Assembly: GCF_030445035.2 (NCBI RefSeq)
Contig: NC_080690.1
Location: 30,654,796 to 30,718,795 of the forward strand
DNA from: Dasypus novemcinctus
Lineage: Eukaryota; Chordata; Mammalia; Cingulata; Dasypodidae
DNA: 64,000 nt
Reading direction: 5' to 3'
The position numbers and the translations under genes were made by a program. The notes under the pieces are model-generated. The model was given only the letters and a program-made list of their open reading frames with translations, was not told where the DNA came from and made no database searches. Below, piece by piece: positions 33,562 through 45,627 of the stretch. Each line of letters starts with the position of its first letter. The stretch's first letter is position 1.

Positions 33562-34695
33562 CACCGTACACATAATTAACTCAAAATGGACCAAAGACCT
33601 AAATACAAGAGCGAAAATCTATAAACTATAAATCTCCGAGAAGAAAACACAGTGAAGAATCTTCAGGAACGTATGTTAAGCAATAGTTCCTTAGACTTTA
33701 CCATCAAAGCACAAGCAACAACAGAAAAAACTAGATACATGGGACATTATCAAAGTTAAAATCTTTTGTTCATCAAAGGACTTCATCAAAAAAGTAAAAG
33801 ACAACCTAGAGAATGGCAGAAAATATTTAGAAACGCATAACTTATAAGAGTTTAATATCCTGAAAATATACAGAGTTCCTACAAACCAACAACAAGAAGA
33901 CAAACAACCCATTTTAAAAATGGACAAAAATCTGATTAGACTTTTTTAAAGAAGACAAGCAAATGGCAAGCAAGAACATGAAAAAGATGCCCAACATCCT
34001 TAGCCATTAAGGAAACACAAATCAGAATCTCAAGATACCATTTCACACCCATGAAAATGGTTATTATTTTAAAAAGTGGAAAATAGGTGTGGGAGAGGTT
34101 TGGAGAAATAAGAAAGCTCTTTTTTTTTTTTGGTAGTAGAAATGTAAAATGGTGCAGATGCTGTGGAAAAATGTGGTGGTTCTGTAGAAAGTTAAATACA
34201 GAATTAGTATATGACCTGGCAATCCCACTTCTAGGTATCTACCCAAAAGAATTGAAAGCATATAGGTTATCAAGGGTTAGGGCAGGATCAGGGAATATGA
34301 GTTAATGTTTAAAATGTACAGCGTTTCTATTTGGAATGAAGAGAAAATTTTGGTAATTGATGTCAGTGATGGCAGCACAACATTGTGAATATAATTAACA
34401 CCAGTAAATTACATATTTCAATAGGAAATTTGGGGGTATATATGTTACTAGAATACATGTTTTTAAAAATCCATAGGACTGTATGGTGCAAACAGTGAAC
34501 TATGTACTATATACTGTAATTAATCATACAATTATAATAATTTTGTTTTGTAAATTGTAAAAAATTTACCACACTAATGCACATGTTAATAATAGAGAAA
34601 ACTGTGTGTGTGAAGGCAGGTATATGGGAACTATATTTCTTGTTGACTTCTGTAAATCTACAACTTCTTTAATAAAAATTAATTAAAATAAAAAG
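33562..34695 (+). mobile_element. L1-A, segment 6: ORF2 C-terminus and 3' UTR
   Basis: 'taattaactcaaaatggacc' (33573) to 'cccacttctaggtatctacc' (34224) follow the ORF2 C-terminal region of L1-D (23590-24260). The 3' UTR (about 34290-34690) has 'gatgtcagtgatggcagcac' and 'accacactaatgcac' words, as at 50400-50660, and an end 'aataaaaattaattaaaat'. This is the 3' terminus of the L1 that began at 5516. Confidence 0.75.
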
Positions 34696-36106
34696 AACAA
34701 AATATGTAAACTCAGCCTTCAGGTAGTTGAATAACCCTTTCAGTGGAGTCCTCCAAACCCAAGTAAATGATCATTTGTCAGGGATATTGAGGAAGGTTCT
34801 TATGTACATACCTAGAAACCATTCCACACCTTTGATTTTATGGTCTTAAGAACTTAACCAAGATGATAAAATAACTGTGCCTAAACCAGTCATCCCTGGG
34901 CAGCAAGGAAAGGAGAAATATCTGCAAAAATAGAGTGAAAACTCCTTGCTGGCCACATCTGAACATACCTCTTGGTGCAATCCTAGCCTTCCTTCCCTCC
35001 AGTAGGTGACCTGAAGCCCTCCCTCACCTCTGCAATAGTATCAGCAGGCTTACAGACTAAAACATGCCCAATTTGTAATCTCCTAATTCCAATTTTGTCC
35101 TAAAATATAAAATATATGTCCTAAAATATAACACATCATTTAACCATATCTAATATACAATAAATAAATTAAACAGTAAAAAAATAGGGATTGACCATTT
35201 TTATTATGCCATCCATCTGTTCTTTTTCTTTGCCGTGGTGCCATGTCTCCCTAGTTTGTAAATCAGATTTAGTTTTCCTACAAGTTTTTAGAGCAAAGTA
35301 AAAATATTTTTCTTTGCCGAAATCACTATACTGTTGTTCATTTTTCTAACACGTGAGACCAGCACTTAAATCATAGACATGCCTAGTCTATGATCTAATT
35401 CTCCAGTTATATAGCAGGGCTTGGAGAATTATGTTTTTATGGGATGTATCAAAAAAGTCTTCCCACCAGCTTGACCTCTGCCACCCCCATTCCCATTCAA
35501 AAAGTTTTTGACATGGTTTCTTTTCCAATAGCACTTTAGTATAAATATAGAGCACTTGGCAATCTTATTTTGTCAAATAGGAAAATGCTGAATAGATTTT
35601 ATCAGAAGAGAGAGTTAAAAATATCATAAAACACCTAATTGCACCTTGCTTTTTAGACACAATTGTGTACTTGTGGGTATGCTATGGATGGGGGGCAGGA
35701 TATAGTGTCTGGGTGGTAGTCATTTCTGCTACCTGAATATTTCTCCCAAGGTCAATGAGATATAAGAAATTTGGTACAAGTGTTCAGTTCTCTATACTTG
35801 TTCTGGTCTCTACCTATCACTTAGACATGTAAATTTGCTAATCAGATTGGTTAAATATAAGTGATTGAAAAACTAATGGGAGGGCTTACTGTATTATAAA
35901 AAGTCAGAAAATAAAGCCTTGCTTATTCTGCCCCTTCTTGAACTATTGCACTGAAAATGACTTTTAAGCTTCTGACAAGCCTTCAACCTTAAATTTCCAG
36001 TTCTTTCACAGTGATGAGATTAATAAATCAGACAGTGCAGTCATCTGCACATCAAAAGGACGTGGGTGTTGGAAGTTCTGTTGCCCTTCCAGTCCTAAGT
36101 CAGGTT
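34696..36106. other. Unassigned DNA
   Basis: No gene, no repeat I can name. It lies between the end of L1-A and a SINE. Confidence 0.5.
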
Positions 36107-36122
36107 CTCTAATTCAGTTTAT

Positions 36123-36704
36123 TTTATTTTTTTCTTCCCCTTCCTCCCCCTGCCCTGCTATTTTTACTGTCTGTGTCCATTTGCTGTGTGATCTTCTGTA
36201 TCTATTTCTCTTTTTGTCTTCTCTTCTCATCTTTATCCTCTAGGATTCACCAGGATTTGATCCTGGAGACACCTGATGTGGAGAGAGGTTCCCTGTCAAA
36301 TGTGCCACCTCAGTTCCTGGTCTCTGCTGTGCTTCACCTTGACTCTCCCCTTCCTCTCTTTAGTTGCGTCATCATATTTCTGCATGACTCACTTGTATGG
36401 TCACTGACTCACAGTGCAGGCTCTTGGCTTGCTACATGGGCATTCAGCTCACCACATGGGCATTGGCTCATCAGATGGGCACTCACTTGGGCACTTGGCT
36501 CACTATATGGAAGCTCATGCAGGTAATTGGCTCACCATGTCAGCACTTCGCTTGCCACGTGGGCAGCCACATGGGCATTCAGCTTGCCACGCAGGCACTG
36601 GCTTGCCACACAGGCACTTTCTCTTGTTCACCACCCCAGGGTTCGAACCCAGGTCCTCCTATATGGTAGGCAGATGCCTTACCACTTGAACCACATCTGC
36701 TCCC
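36123..36704 (-). mobile_element. Long DAS-type SINE with internal short tandem repeats
   Basis: The minus-strand head ends at 36704 ('gggagcagatgtggttcaag') with a perfect B box, 'gggttcgaaccctgg' (complement at about 36640-36654). The tail is the T-rich 36121-36140. A 16-bp perfect duplication 'ctctaattcagtttta' flanks it (36107-36122, 36705-36720). 36428-36620 consists of repeats of about 17-20 bp built on 'cacatgggca.tcagctcac', so this copy is longer than the 461-bp copy at 11944. Open frames here come from the repeats. Confidence 0.85.
36428..36620 (-). repeat. Minisatellite-like repeats inside a SINE
   Basis: About ten imperfect units of 'YTYRCCAYRYGGGCAYT' type, including 'cacatgggcattcagctcac', 'catcagatgggcactcac', 'tgccacgtgggcagcc' and 'tgccacacaggcac'. 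Fewer, similar units occur in the copy at 12066-12115, so unit number varies between copies of the family. Confidence 0.75.
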
Positions 36705-36720
36705 CTCTAATTCAGTTTTA

Positions 36721-37584
36721 TCTGAGAAGCCCTCAACCTGAAGAGCAGAGGGGGTTGGTGGTGGACAATGTAAGAGATGCTGGTCCAAATATTAATAAGA
36801 AATAATTCATTTACTGTTTGAGTTAGGATCAAGTGCATGAAGCCTATCATTACATCTTCTGTAGGGTTTTCTGCTCAGAGAGATCAATACATGAAAAGAA
36901 AGGCCAAATCTCTACTATTATTTGATGTTGTAATTCCAACATATGCAGTTGCTTTCTTTTTCCTTCCCCAGTTGCACCCAAAGTCAATCAATTTAAGTCC
37001 ATTGCGTATCCTATTGAGGCTAAATATTCTTTTCTGGCACACTTAATTATTTCCACCTTTGAATCAAGCTTACATTTTTTAAAACCTTTATTTCTTATGC
37101 CTAGTATCTGTACTATTTTTATGTTTCCCTATCCAAAACCTTCTGCAATAAAATATGTGTGTACTTGTACATACTTCATTTTATATGTAAAAATATATAC
37201 TGTCTAGTGATGGCAATTGGTTAACGACAACAGCAACAAAAAGCTGAAAATTACCTGTACTGGCAGTCAGCACCACCATAAGTTAACCCAAAATATTTAT
37301 TCATCAGCAAATAAATTGGGTGTGCAAAAAGCAATAGTAAAATAGGAAAGTATAAAGAATGAGCAGCACTTGTTTTATTTTGAAGTCAAATGGCTGAAAA
37401 ATCAATAACTTAAAATGCAAAAAATCTATTCCTGCCTTCTGTAGACCTCAGTTGTATTGCCATAGATTCATGAACCATATGCACATATATATTTCCTCAA
37501 TCAACAAATGCTAATATTACTATGATTAGTCTTTTAAATGGTTTATAAATGGTTTAAGGTTTCCAGCATTTAGCATTATATATC
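36721..37584. other. Unassigned DNA
   Basis: No gene or named repeat seen. Confidence 0.5.
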
Positions 37585-37768
37585 ACAGTGTTTTTCACAG
37601 TGTGCCTGGGACCAATAGCACCCTGGAAACTTTTTATAATGCAAATTCTCTTGTCTCATTATAGATCTATATTTTAAATTCAGAGACTCTGTGGGAGAGG
37701 CCCAGCAGTTTGTGCTTTAACAAGGCCACGAAATGATTCTAATGGACACTAATGTTCAAGAACCATGG
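37585..37768 (+). mobile_element. MER5A (hAT-Charlie) DNA transposon remnant
   Basis: The whole MER5A order is visible: 'cagtgtttttcacagtgtg', 'aatgcaaattctcttg' (37639), 'cagagactctgtgggagagg' (37681), 'cccagcagtttgtgctttaac', 'tgattctaatggacactaa' and 'gttcaagaaccatg' at the end, an inverted match to the start. Non-autonomous and non-coding. Confidence 0.85.
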
Positions 37769-37829
37769 ATATATCAAATATTTAAATGAAGCATTCCTTT
37801 TCCATCAAGGCTAATTTTAGAAACTTATT

Positions 37830-38000
37830 CTAATGGCACAATTATGGATTATAGAAATTTCTAAAGATTTATACAATAGGATATTCATCATAGAACTGTT
37901 AGTAATTGCATTAAATTGGAAAACAATGACTGTTCTATATAAAGTATAACGAATGGGGAATATTAATGATTTGTTATTTTAAAAAGGAGTTCTTAAATAG
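37830..38000 (+). mobile_element. Possible old L1 ORF2 fragment
   Basis: 'aataggatattcatcatagaac' and 'attaaattggaaaacaatgac' resemble the L1 ORF2 C-terminal 'gatgttcatcacagc...aattggaaacaacc' words. Very diverged. Confidence 0.4.
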
Positions 38001-38904
38001 TAATCCTAAATTTATCCAGTTTTTCTTCAAACATAAAGATGTAAAACAAAGGTCAAGTCTATTAATCAAAATAAACTATGTTTAGAGCTTACCTATTCAT
38101 GGGATTATGAAGGTCGACAATTTTCTTCTCTATAAGGCTTTTTTGTTAAGAGTTCTATAAATTACATACATATATGTCTGTATACGCTTATATAAACATA
38201 TGTTATGTACATATATACAGGCATACACACATACAGATATTTATACATGTTTGTTTTCCATTGCAAGGTTTGGGAAAACCTTCTTAAATAATTTTCCTTG
38301 GCTTTGATTGAATAGGTACCTCCAAAAGCCTTTTTCCTAGTTCTAAAAGAGTGACGATATTTTCACTTAATATGAACATAAAATTAAAGTGCACTACTTT
38401 TTCGGGTACTAAATGTGCCATTATTTTATATTTGACCCTATATTTACTAGAGAAAAATTTTATTAGCATACATACAATCAAGTACATATAGAATATAGGA
38501 ATTCTGTCAGTATTGCTCCTTATGAAACATAAAATTATGCTTTATAAATAAAATGTGCATCCAAGAAAGCAGATGTTAAATACAATAAGTACCTGAATTT
38601 TATTATTTATTTATTTTTGTCTAGTAAGCCTGTTTTCATGAAAATAATGCTAATTTGACAACTAAAATTCCTGTGGTCCCCTCCTGCAGAGTTTCTTTGG
38701 TTTCCTTTCATTTAAGCACTTTATGAGAGAAAAATAGATTTGTTAGTATATGGTAATTAGGCTTTGAGGTTGTCACTTCACATTTATGAACATAATTTAA
38801 TTGTCATATTTTTGGATACTTTCAACTATAAATCTATCAGTCTGCTTTTAGTACAATGGAAGAATTTTTGGAATATGGAATGCCCTTTTGAATGCCATTT
38901 TGTT
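38001..38904. other. Unassigned AT-rich DNA
   Basis: 38150-38260 is rich in TA/CA steps (acatatatacaggcatacac). No gene seen. Confidence 0.5.
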
Positions 38905-39003
38905 TCTTTTCTTTTTTTTTTTTTTTTTGAGGTACTGGGGGCCAGGGATTGATTGAATACAGGACCTTGTATGTGGGAAGCAGGTACTCAACCACTGAGC
39001 CAA
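38905..39003 (-). mobile_element. Short tRNA-derived SINE, antisense
   Basis: T-run tail at 38910-38928, then 'gaggtactgggggccaggga', and the complement of the head 'ggaagctgatttggctcag' at 38995-39013. Same short family as 32456. Confidence 0.75.
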
Positions 39004-39125
39004 ATCAGCTTCCCTGAGTTGTCTTTTGTTGTTGTTGTTGTTTTCCAGGAGGCACCAGGAACTGCACCTAGGATCTCCCATGTTGGAGGTGGGCACTCAA
39101 CTGCTTGAGCCACATCCACTCCCCT
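39004..39125 (-). mobile_element. Short tRNA-derived SINE, antisense
   Basis: (GTT)n tail at 39026-39043, 'ccaggaggcaccaggaactg', 'aggatctcccatgttggagg' and the complement of 'ggggagtggatgtggctcaag' at 39105-39125. In tandem with the previous copy and in the same orientation. Confidence 0.75.
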
Positions 39126-39496
39126 AGTTCACTTTCATGAAAAATTACAGCCCAGGATTTTGGGTTTTACAATTGTTGAATGCATTATAAGACAGGAAAA
39201 TATGGTCCATATATGTGACTTTAAATCAATGGGTGTCTTGCAGGTTCCTTACAACCAGCAAATTTTGTTTCTAGGTGCCAGGTATATAGATCTGTGCTTT
39301 TAGAACAAAGAAAAGCAAGATGCTATTTCCATAATGTTAAGTAAAAATGGCTTCCCAGAGGGATAATAATGCTTAATGCTTCCAAAACAAAGAAAATAGT
39401 TAACATTCAGATGATTATTTGACATATTTTACCTCTACACTTAATCATCAGATTAGATATTCTCCAGCCATTACAAGAACAAGGTCAAAATGTTCT

Positions 39497-39575
39497 TTTC
39501 TTTTTCTTTTTTTTTTTTTAGGAGGAACCAGGTGCAAAGCAGGCATTCAATCACTGAGTTACACCCTCTCTGATC
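39497..39575 (-). mobile_element. Degraded short SINE, antisense
   Basis: A T-run at 39500-39520 followed by 'aggaggaaccaggtgcaaagc' and 'tcaatcactgagttacac', the reverse of the short tRNA-like SINE head. Partial. Confidence 0.55.
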
Positions 39576-39905
39576 AAATATTCTTTTGATATCCAAAATT
39601 ACTTGACAGATTTCATACATGATCATTGGAAAACCAGTCATTAGTTTCTGGCATTTTGGTTTATTTTGAAACAAGAAAGTGTTTCCTTATATTAGATATC
39701 TAAAAGACTGTTCAAAATAAATAAAGACAGAAGAAATATGGTCTATTATAATCATTTAATTGATGTCCAGCACTCTAAGAAGACTAAAATAACAGTGTGG
39801 AGTTATGTTTAGTGGAGCAATTATTTCATTTTACAATAAATTATGATTTGAGAGAGCATTCAGATTAGCCCCTTTACCAAGGGATATAGGATACTAGAAA
39901 TTGTT

Positions 39906-40020
39906 TAGAGTGACCAACCATTTTGGTCTTCCTGGAAATGAGGGATTTCCCCGGATGTGGGCCTTTCCGTGCTAAAGCTCTTACATTCCTTAAAAAAGCA
40001 AGATTATGGTCACCCTGACA
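39906..40020. mobile_element. Small hAT-like element (MER63/Blackjack type)
   Basis: Inverted ends: 'gagtgaccaaccatt' (39908) against the reverse complement of 'tatggtcaccctgaca' (40006-40021). About 115 bp, non-coding. The end sequence and length fit MER63-type miniature elements. I did not find a clear 8-bp duplication. Confidence 0.55.
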
Positions 40021-41229
40021 TAGATGGAGATGGGGCTTAGTATTAAGATTATACCACAAATTCCAACCCTCAGGAACATGACTACTCCAAAACTTAAGGA
40101 GAATGAGAAATCCGGTTTTAGGAATGTTGGCCAGAAATACCAAGAAGAGAATGTAGAACTAGCAAATGTGGTGAGTGAGAGGGGAGGCTTTATTGAACAG
40201 TGTTAAGAGTTCAGTCAAGATGCAACTGGGAGGAGGGAGAAAGATTTATTGGGAATAAGTGTTAGGAGGTCCTGAGTATCAGCAGCCCTTGGTAATGTTC
40301 CTCTATGTTCTTACTGATGGGTAGAAACAACAGGTGTTCCCAAAGGGCTGCAGGGTTAAAGTTTTTTATTCAGTTTTATAATGTAAAGGATATGAATCCT
40401 GTTTCCATTCCTTAACTTTGTTGTCTTAAATCACCCATACCTGAAAATGTAATTGTTACCTTCTGTAATATGCTGATAAGTAGAGCCTACTTCAAGGGGG
40501 AAAAAAATATTCACACATTCCAATTATTATGATATTTAAGGGAACATTTTAACCTATTTTCAAAGGTTTACTTGCTGCAAATATGAGGCTGATTTTAATT
40601 CCCCTCATTATTATAGTCTAGTGTTCATATACTAATCCTTAATATATTACCATGAAATTATAAAAAGAATATCATAACAATTTTGTGTTTATTCTAAATA
40701 TGATAGTTAAGCCGTTGGCATTAATGCAGCTGAAGTTTTATTATTTTTCTTCCCAGGAAGAATGGAAATGAGTTTACTTAATGCAAGATGATGGTTTCAT
40801 ATAACTGTTAGGATTAGGCCATGTTGAAAATAAGAAATCTTAATCGAAAAAATATTGTTAAATTTTTATTCTGATGAAATATATAGACTTCAATAATAAG
40901 ATTGGAACAGCTGGTCTGATTTAGTCTTTTGTGAAAATTAATTGATAGAATGCTACATTCAGTAATCATCCTCTCCAGACCCCACTCAAATTTGTAATGT
41001 GCACGCTCTCTGACTATTCCATCTGGAATCTCATATAGAGACTTTCTGTAATTAAACTTGTTTAGCCTTTTTATTGGAGAATCTTAAAGTATATTATGAA
41101 TAATTTGCCTACAAATGTCTACTTAGAGAGCCATTCAAATATACAGACAAACCGAAACTTATCACATGCTATCACATCTCAGAAAATAACTTTTCTTTAT
41201 TCATTGGTAAAATAAAAAAGACCACTTGA
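40021..41229. other. Unassigned AT-rich DNA
   Basis: No gene or named repeat seen. Confidence 0.5.
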
Positions 41230-41400
41230 CTTTAAGTGATTCATAGACTTTGAAATTGGAAATATCTGGGTTTGAATCCTGCCTCCACCCTTAATGATGA
41301 GACCTTAGATGGCTCTTTGATTCTTCCTCTGGTAAATAAGGAAGAATCAAAGATATTTACCATGTAGCTGGGCATTTGGCAAAATATTCTAACAAAGTCC
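41230..41400 (+). repeat. MIR SINE fragment
   Basis: 'gggtttgaatcctgcctccacc' (41269) is the MIR B-box to core junction, followed by a decayed 'ctttgattcttcctctggtaaat' and 'tatttaccatgtagctggg'. Confidence 0.65.
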
Positions 41401-41634
41401 AAGACCCTTCCATCAAGTGCATTCTTTCAAATTGAATTGTGTAAAGATGCCTAATAACATTTTTTCAACTGACAAAAATACTGTCTTGCAGTTTCTACCT
41501 TGTAGTCTTTCTAAAATACAGAATACCTACAGCTAAGATAGTTTTAGAACAGATGGTGATAAGATGGGGTGGGGTTATTAAATACCTTATATTTCAATGT
41601 CAAAACTGAAATTTAGAATGAGACAGGAGACTTC
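41401..41634. other. Unassigned DNA
   Basis: No feature seen. Confidence 0.4.
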
Positions 41635-44184
41635 TGGGACTATGGAAGATTACTGACGTACAGGGCTCAGTTTTCTCCCAGAAAAATAGCGAGAGAATAG
41701 GCAGAAAACTATCCAGAACAACAGTTCCAGGGTTCAGGAGACCAGGGGAAGACTGAGACTCAAAAGAGAGGGGCAAAGAAAAGGAGACTCAACAGGGAGT
41801 ATCTGTGAGTAACTTGGGCTGCTGCAGTTGCAACACCCAAGCCAAATCTCAGAGCAGACAGTGTCAGGTTCTCTTCCCCTGCCAGCAGCTATGTACTGAA
41901 AGGGCCATAAGAGTCCACTTCCTCAGGAAAGGGGAGAGAGAAGGCTACTGACTACAGCTGATCCAGCTTTTGATGAGTGAATTTGGTCTGCTGTACCCTA
42001 CTGTTCCCACCATTACCAGCTGGTCATGGCAACATCATTGTCTTTACCTGGGAGCCAGTCCAGAGCTAAAGATAGCCTACCTTCTCAAACACCCTCTTTA
42101 CTGATTGGCTGCTGCACAGAGGGAAGTGGAAATCTCTTTCCTCCATGGGGAAAGGGAGGGTGTGGCAAAAGGAAGAGAGTGACTTCTAATCAGTAAGTTT
42201 GAATTGGAAGGCTTGGCTCTAAATAGCTCACCCTAAGGGGGAAGTCATTTGTTCTGTACCACCTGCCCAGGTGGGGTTCCAGTGAACACATTCTCCCCTA
42301 GGGTTTGAGCAGAAAGGTTTGTTAAAGAGCACCATCTTCTGGCAGCCAAGGAAAGTACACCTCAAGGGGGAAATAAATGAAAGAGGCTTTCTGGTGCTTT
42401 CACTGTCCCCCTCCCCAAGATCTTTGGAAACTAATATGTATCCCATTAGTGGATCCCTGGCCCTGTTTTGAGAAGTTAAACAGGGACAATCCTAAAGACC
42501 TAGAAAAAGTTGAATGAAAACTCAATAGTCATAACACAAAATCACTCAACACTATGTCCCTAGCCGAGAGAGAAACTTGTCATGAGCATAAACTCACCAT
42601 CATACACAGATGCCTAGACATTACCAAAAAATTATAAGACATACCAAGGAAAAGGAAGATATGGCCCAGAGAAAGGAATAAACCAAAATGTCAGACAAGA
42701 TGCAAGATTTGTAGCAACTAATCAATGATATTCATACAAATCTCCCAAATCAATTCAAGGAGCTGAAGCAAAATATGGCTAAAAAGATAAAGGACACTAA
42801 GAAGACATTGGCTGAGCACAAAGAAGAATTTGAGCACTTAAATAGAAAAATAACAGAGCTGATGGGAATGAAAGACACAATGGATGAGATTAAAAATACT
42901 TTAGAGGCCTACAACAACAGATTTAAAATGGCAGAAGAAAGAATCAGTGAATTAGAAGACAGAACAGATGAAACTAAAAACAGAAGAACAGATAGAGAAA
43001 AGAATGGAAAAACTACATATCTGATAATGGATTAATATCTATGATATGGAAAGAAATCCTAAAACTCAATGAAAAAAAGCCAAGTGACCCAATTTAAAAA
43101 ATGTGCAAAGGCTTGAATAGACATTTTTCTAAAGAGTAAATACAAATGTAAAAAACAAACAAACACACACATGAAGATGTTCAGCATCACTAGTTATTAG
43201 GAAAATGCAAATCAAAACTACAATGAGATAAAACTACAATATCATTTCACACCTATTGGAATGGCCACTATTTAAAAAAAAAAAACAGAAAAAATATAAA
43301 TGTTGGAGAGGATGTGGGGAATAGGAATGCTTATTCACTGTTGGTGGGAATGTAGATGACTGGCTGCTCCTAAGGAAGTTAAAAATAGGTTTGGCATGTG
43401 ACCCAGCAAACCACTACTAGGTGTACACCTCGAAAAACTGAGAGCTGTGACAAGAACAGACATCTGCACACAAATATTCATGGTGACATTATTACTAATT
43501 GCCAAAAAAGGGAAACAGCCTAGCTGTCCATCAACAAATGAATGGATAAACAAATTGTGATATATACATACAATGCAATATTATTCAGGTATAAGAAGAT
43601 ATGAAGCCATGAAGCATATAACAATATGGATGAACCTGGAGAACATGACATTATGTTAAGTGAAGCAAGCCAGACACAAAAAGACAAATACATATGATTT
43701 AACTATTATAAACTAAATATAATGAGCAAACTCATGGAGTGAAGAGCTAGAATATAGGTCACTGTAAGATAAAATGAGGATAGAAAATGGAAAACTGAGG
43801 CCTAATCTGTGCAGAATTGATAAAAAGTTTGTAAATATTTGGAAATGGATAGAAATGTCAAAAGCACATTATAGTGTTTTTAATTAGCAGCACTAGTATT
43901 TGCCTATGATAATGGTAGAAAGAGAAAGCCTAAGATTGTGTATTTCAGAAGAAGGAAAGCTAAAAACTCAAACATGAGATTGCATAGCAGAGAAGATCCG
44001 CATGTATAAAAATAGTATGGTTCCTAGTGCATGTATAAGAACGACGTTTTCTGAAAGAGAACAACTATACAGTAATGTTACAAGATGTTAGTGATAGGGT
44101 GATATCTGGGTAAAAATATAACCAAAGCAAATTAAGAACTGTAGGGTAATATATTAATATTCTTCCATCAATGGTAAAAAAGGA
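41635..44184 (+). mobile_element. L1-E, L1 with a large internal deletion
   Basis: The 5' UTR begins 'ggactatggaagattactgac' (41638). ORF1 starts at 42661 (atggcccagagaaagg). At about 43008 the sequence jumps from the ORF1 middle to the ORF2 C-terminal region ('catatctgataatggattaa', equivalent to about 23845 in L1-D). ORF2 then runs to 'agccagacacaaaaagac' (43669), and a 3' UTR follows to about 44184. About 3 kb or more of ORF1/ORF2 is missing, with both ends of the L1 retained. Confidence 0.75.
42661..43008 (+). pseudogene. L1-E ORF1, N-terminal part
   Basis: The start is at 42661. An open stretch from 42775 encodes 'MAKKIKDTKKTLAEHKEEFE' and 'ITELMGMKDTMDEIKN', 'MAEERISELEDRTDETKN': a clear coiled coil, the trimerisation part of the L1 RNA-binding protein. 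A stop lies upstream in the frame ('ggaataaacc' at 42676). The RNA-recognition and C-terminal parts are absent because of the deletion. Confidence 0.85.
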
Positions 44185-44520
44185 GGTATGCTAAGTGAGA
44201 GAAACTGGACAAAAGTACTGCATTTTATTTGACTTCACCTATTAAAAAATGTAAATCCATTCAATCCTATAAAAATGTAATTCCAAATAAATTTATAAAG
44301 ATGGAAATAAATTAACAGTTATTTCTTGCAGGGGAAGGATAGAGGATTGAGAGGAGACTACTAAGGGGTAGGAGACTTCTTTTGGAGTAACGAAAATGCT
44401 CTAACATTGCTTACAGTGATGAACGCATGACTGTGTGATTATACCAAATGCAATTGATTGTATACTTTAGATAGATTATAAGGTTTATAAATATATTTCA
44501 GTAAAATTGATTAACAAGTG
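44185..44520 (+). mobile_element. L1M-type 3' end
   Basis: 'atgctaagtgagagaaactgg' (44188), 'tcttttggagtaacgaaaatgc' (44378), 'gattgtatactttagatag' (44455) and 'tttcagtaaaattgatt' follow the L1M 3' end in order, as at 6756-7185. Whether L1-E inserted into this element is not resolved. Confidence 0.6.
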
Positions 44521-45167
44521 AGTGAGGTGGGCTGTATGTTTAACTTTAGAAAAATATTCATTGATATATTCTTTTTTTTTCGAAGTCAATGTTTTGTCAT
44601 CCCCTATAGAATTCTTCTAAATTCTCTCATATGTAAGTTTAAGTTATAAAACCATAACCTTTTAAAACTTTTTATTTTAAAAAGATGTATAGTCCATGTT
44701 TATAATGTGATTAATCATGTCTGTGTCATTGTAAAGCTAAAACAAAAGAAAAACAGTTGTCAAGGTTATTTGAGAGCTGAGGCCTTTATAAACTAGCAGA
44801 AGGAATCCTAAAGTGAGTTTAATGGATTAAGGAATACAATGGTGCTTTTTAGGCACACGAGGCTGATGCTTCCAGGTTCACTGTGTGTTATAGACGGCTC
44901 CAGCCTAGCCACAATGAGTATGGTCGATGTTAACTCAGTTATGAATAATTCTGAAACCTCCATGTAAGCCTTTTTAAGTCCAATAGACAAATTTGAGAAT
45001 CAGATAAACCTTCTTTCCCCACAAAATTGTGCATTTTTGCACTTCTCAAAGGAAATAGTTCCCATAATTTTAGGCTGTTTGGGTACATCCATTCCATTCA
45101 CTTCATAACATTCTTAATCACACACGAGAAAGCTCTAATTTACTAGCTCTATTCTTTGTCCTGCTGT
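44521..45167. other. Unassigned DNA
   Basis: No gene or named repeat. Confidence 0.45.
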
Positions 45168-45627
45168 CAGATTTGTCTTTCAGAATTAAAAATCTGACCA
45201 TGCCACTCAGCTGTTAAAACCTTACATTGCCTAGGTCTGCAAATCCCAAGTCCAAACATGTTTCCACTCTTTTTGATGCTCTGACTCCCTACCTCCCTTG
45301 CATTATCCCACCTTTCCCTCTGAGACAAAGACTGCTATGTGCTCATCAAGCACATGTTTCTGTACACACAGTTGATGAAAGTGTCCATTCTCCCCTGAAG
45401 TGGTGCATGCCCTTTACCCCTTCCATGTGAGTGTTGAGAAGGACTCCAAGTTCTAGGGGATAGCAGAGCCACACAATGGTAAGACACACAGAAAAGTATG
45501 CTGACAAGGCAGATTCATTGGGCCTTGACACGAATGACAAATATAGCCCACTGTTCAAGTCACTGGAATTTTCGTTTGTTTTGACTGTAGCTTTCTCCAG
45601 TATACTTTCTCTTTCACTGTAAGACCT
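45168..45627 (+). repeat. L2 LINE fragment, part 1 (with unassigned end)
   Basis: 'aaatctgaccatgccactcagc' (45189), 'ttaaaaccttacattgcctagg' (45214) and 'caagtccaaacatg' follow L2. 45355-45627 is less certain and may include a second old LTR piece ('tctaggggatagcagagccac' at 45452). Split by the LTR at 45628. Confidence 0.6.
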
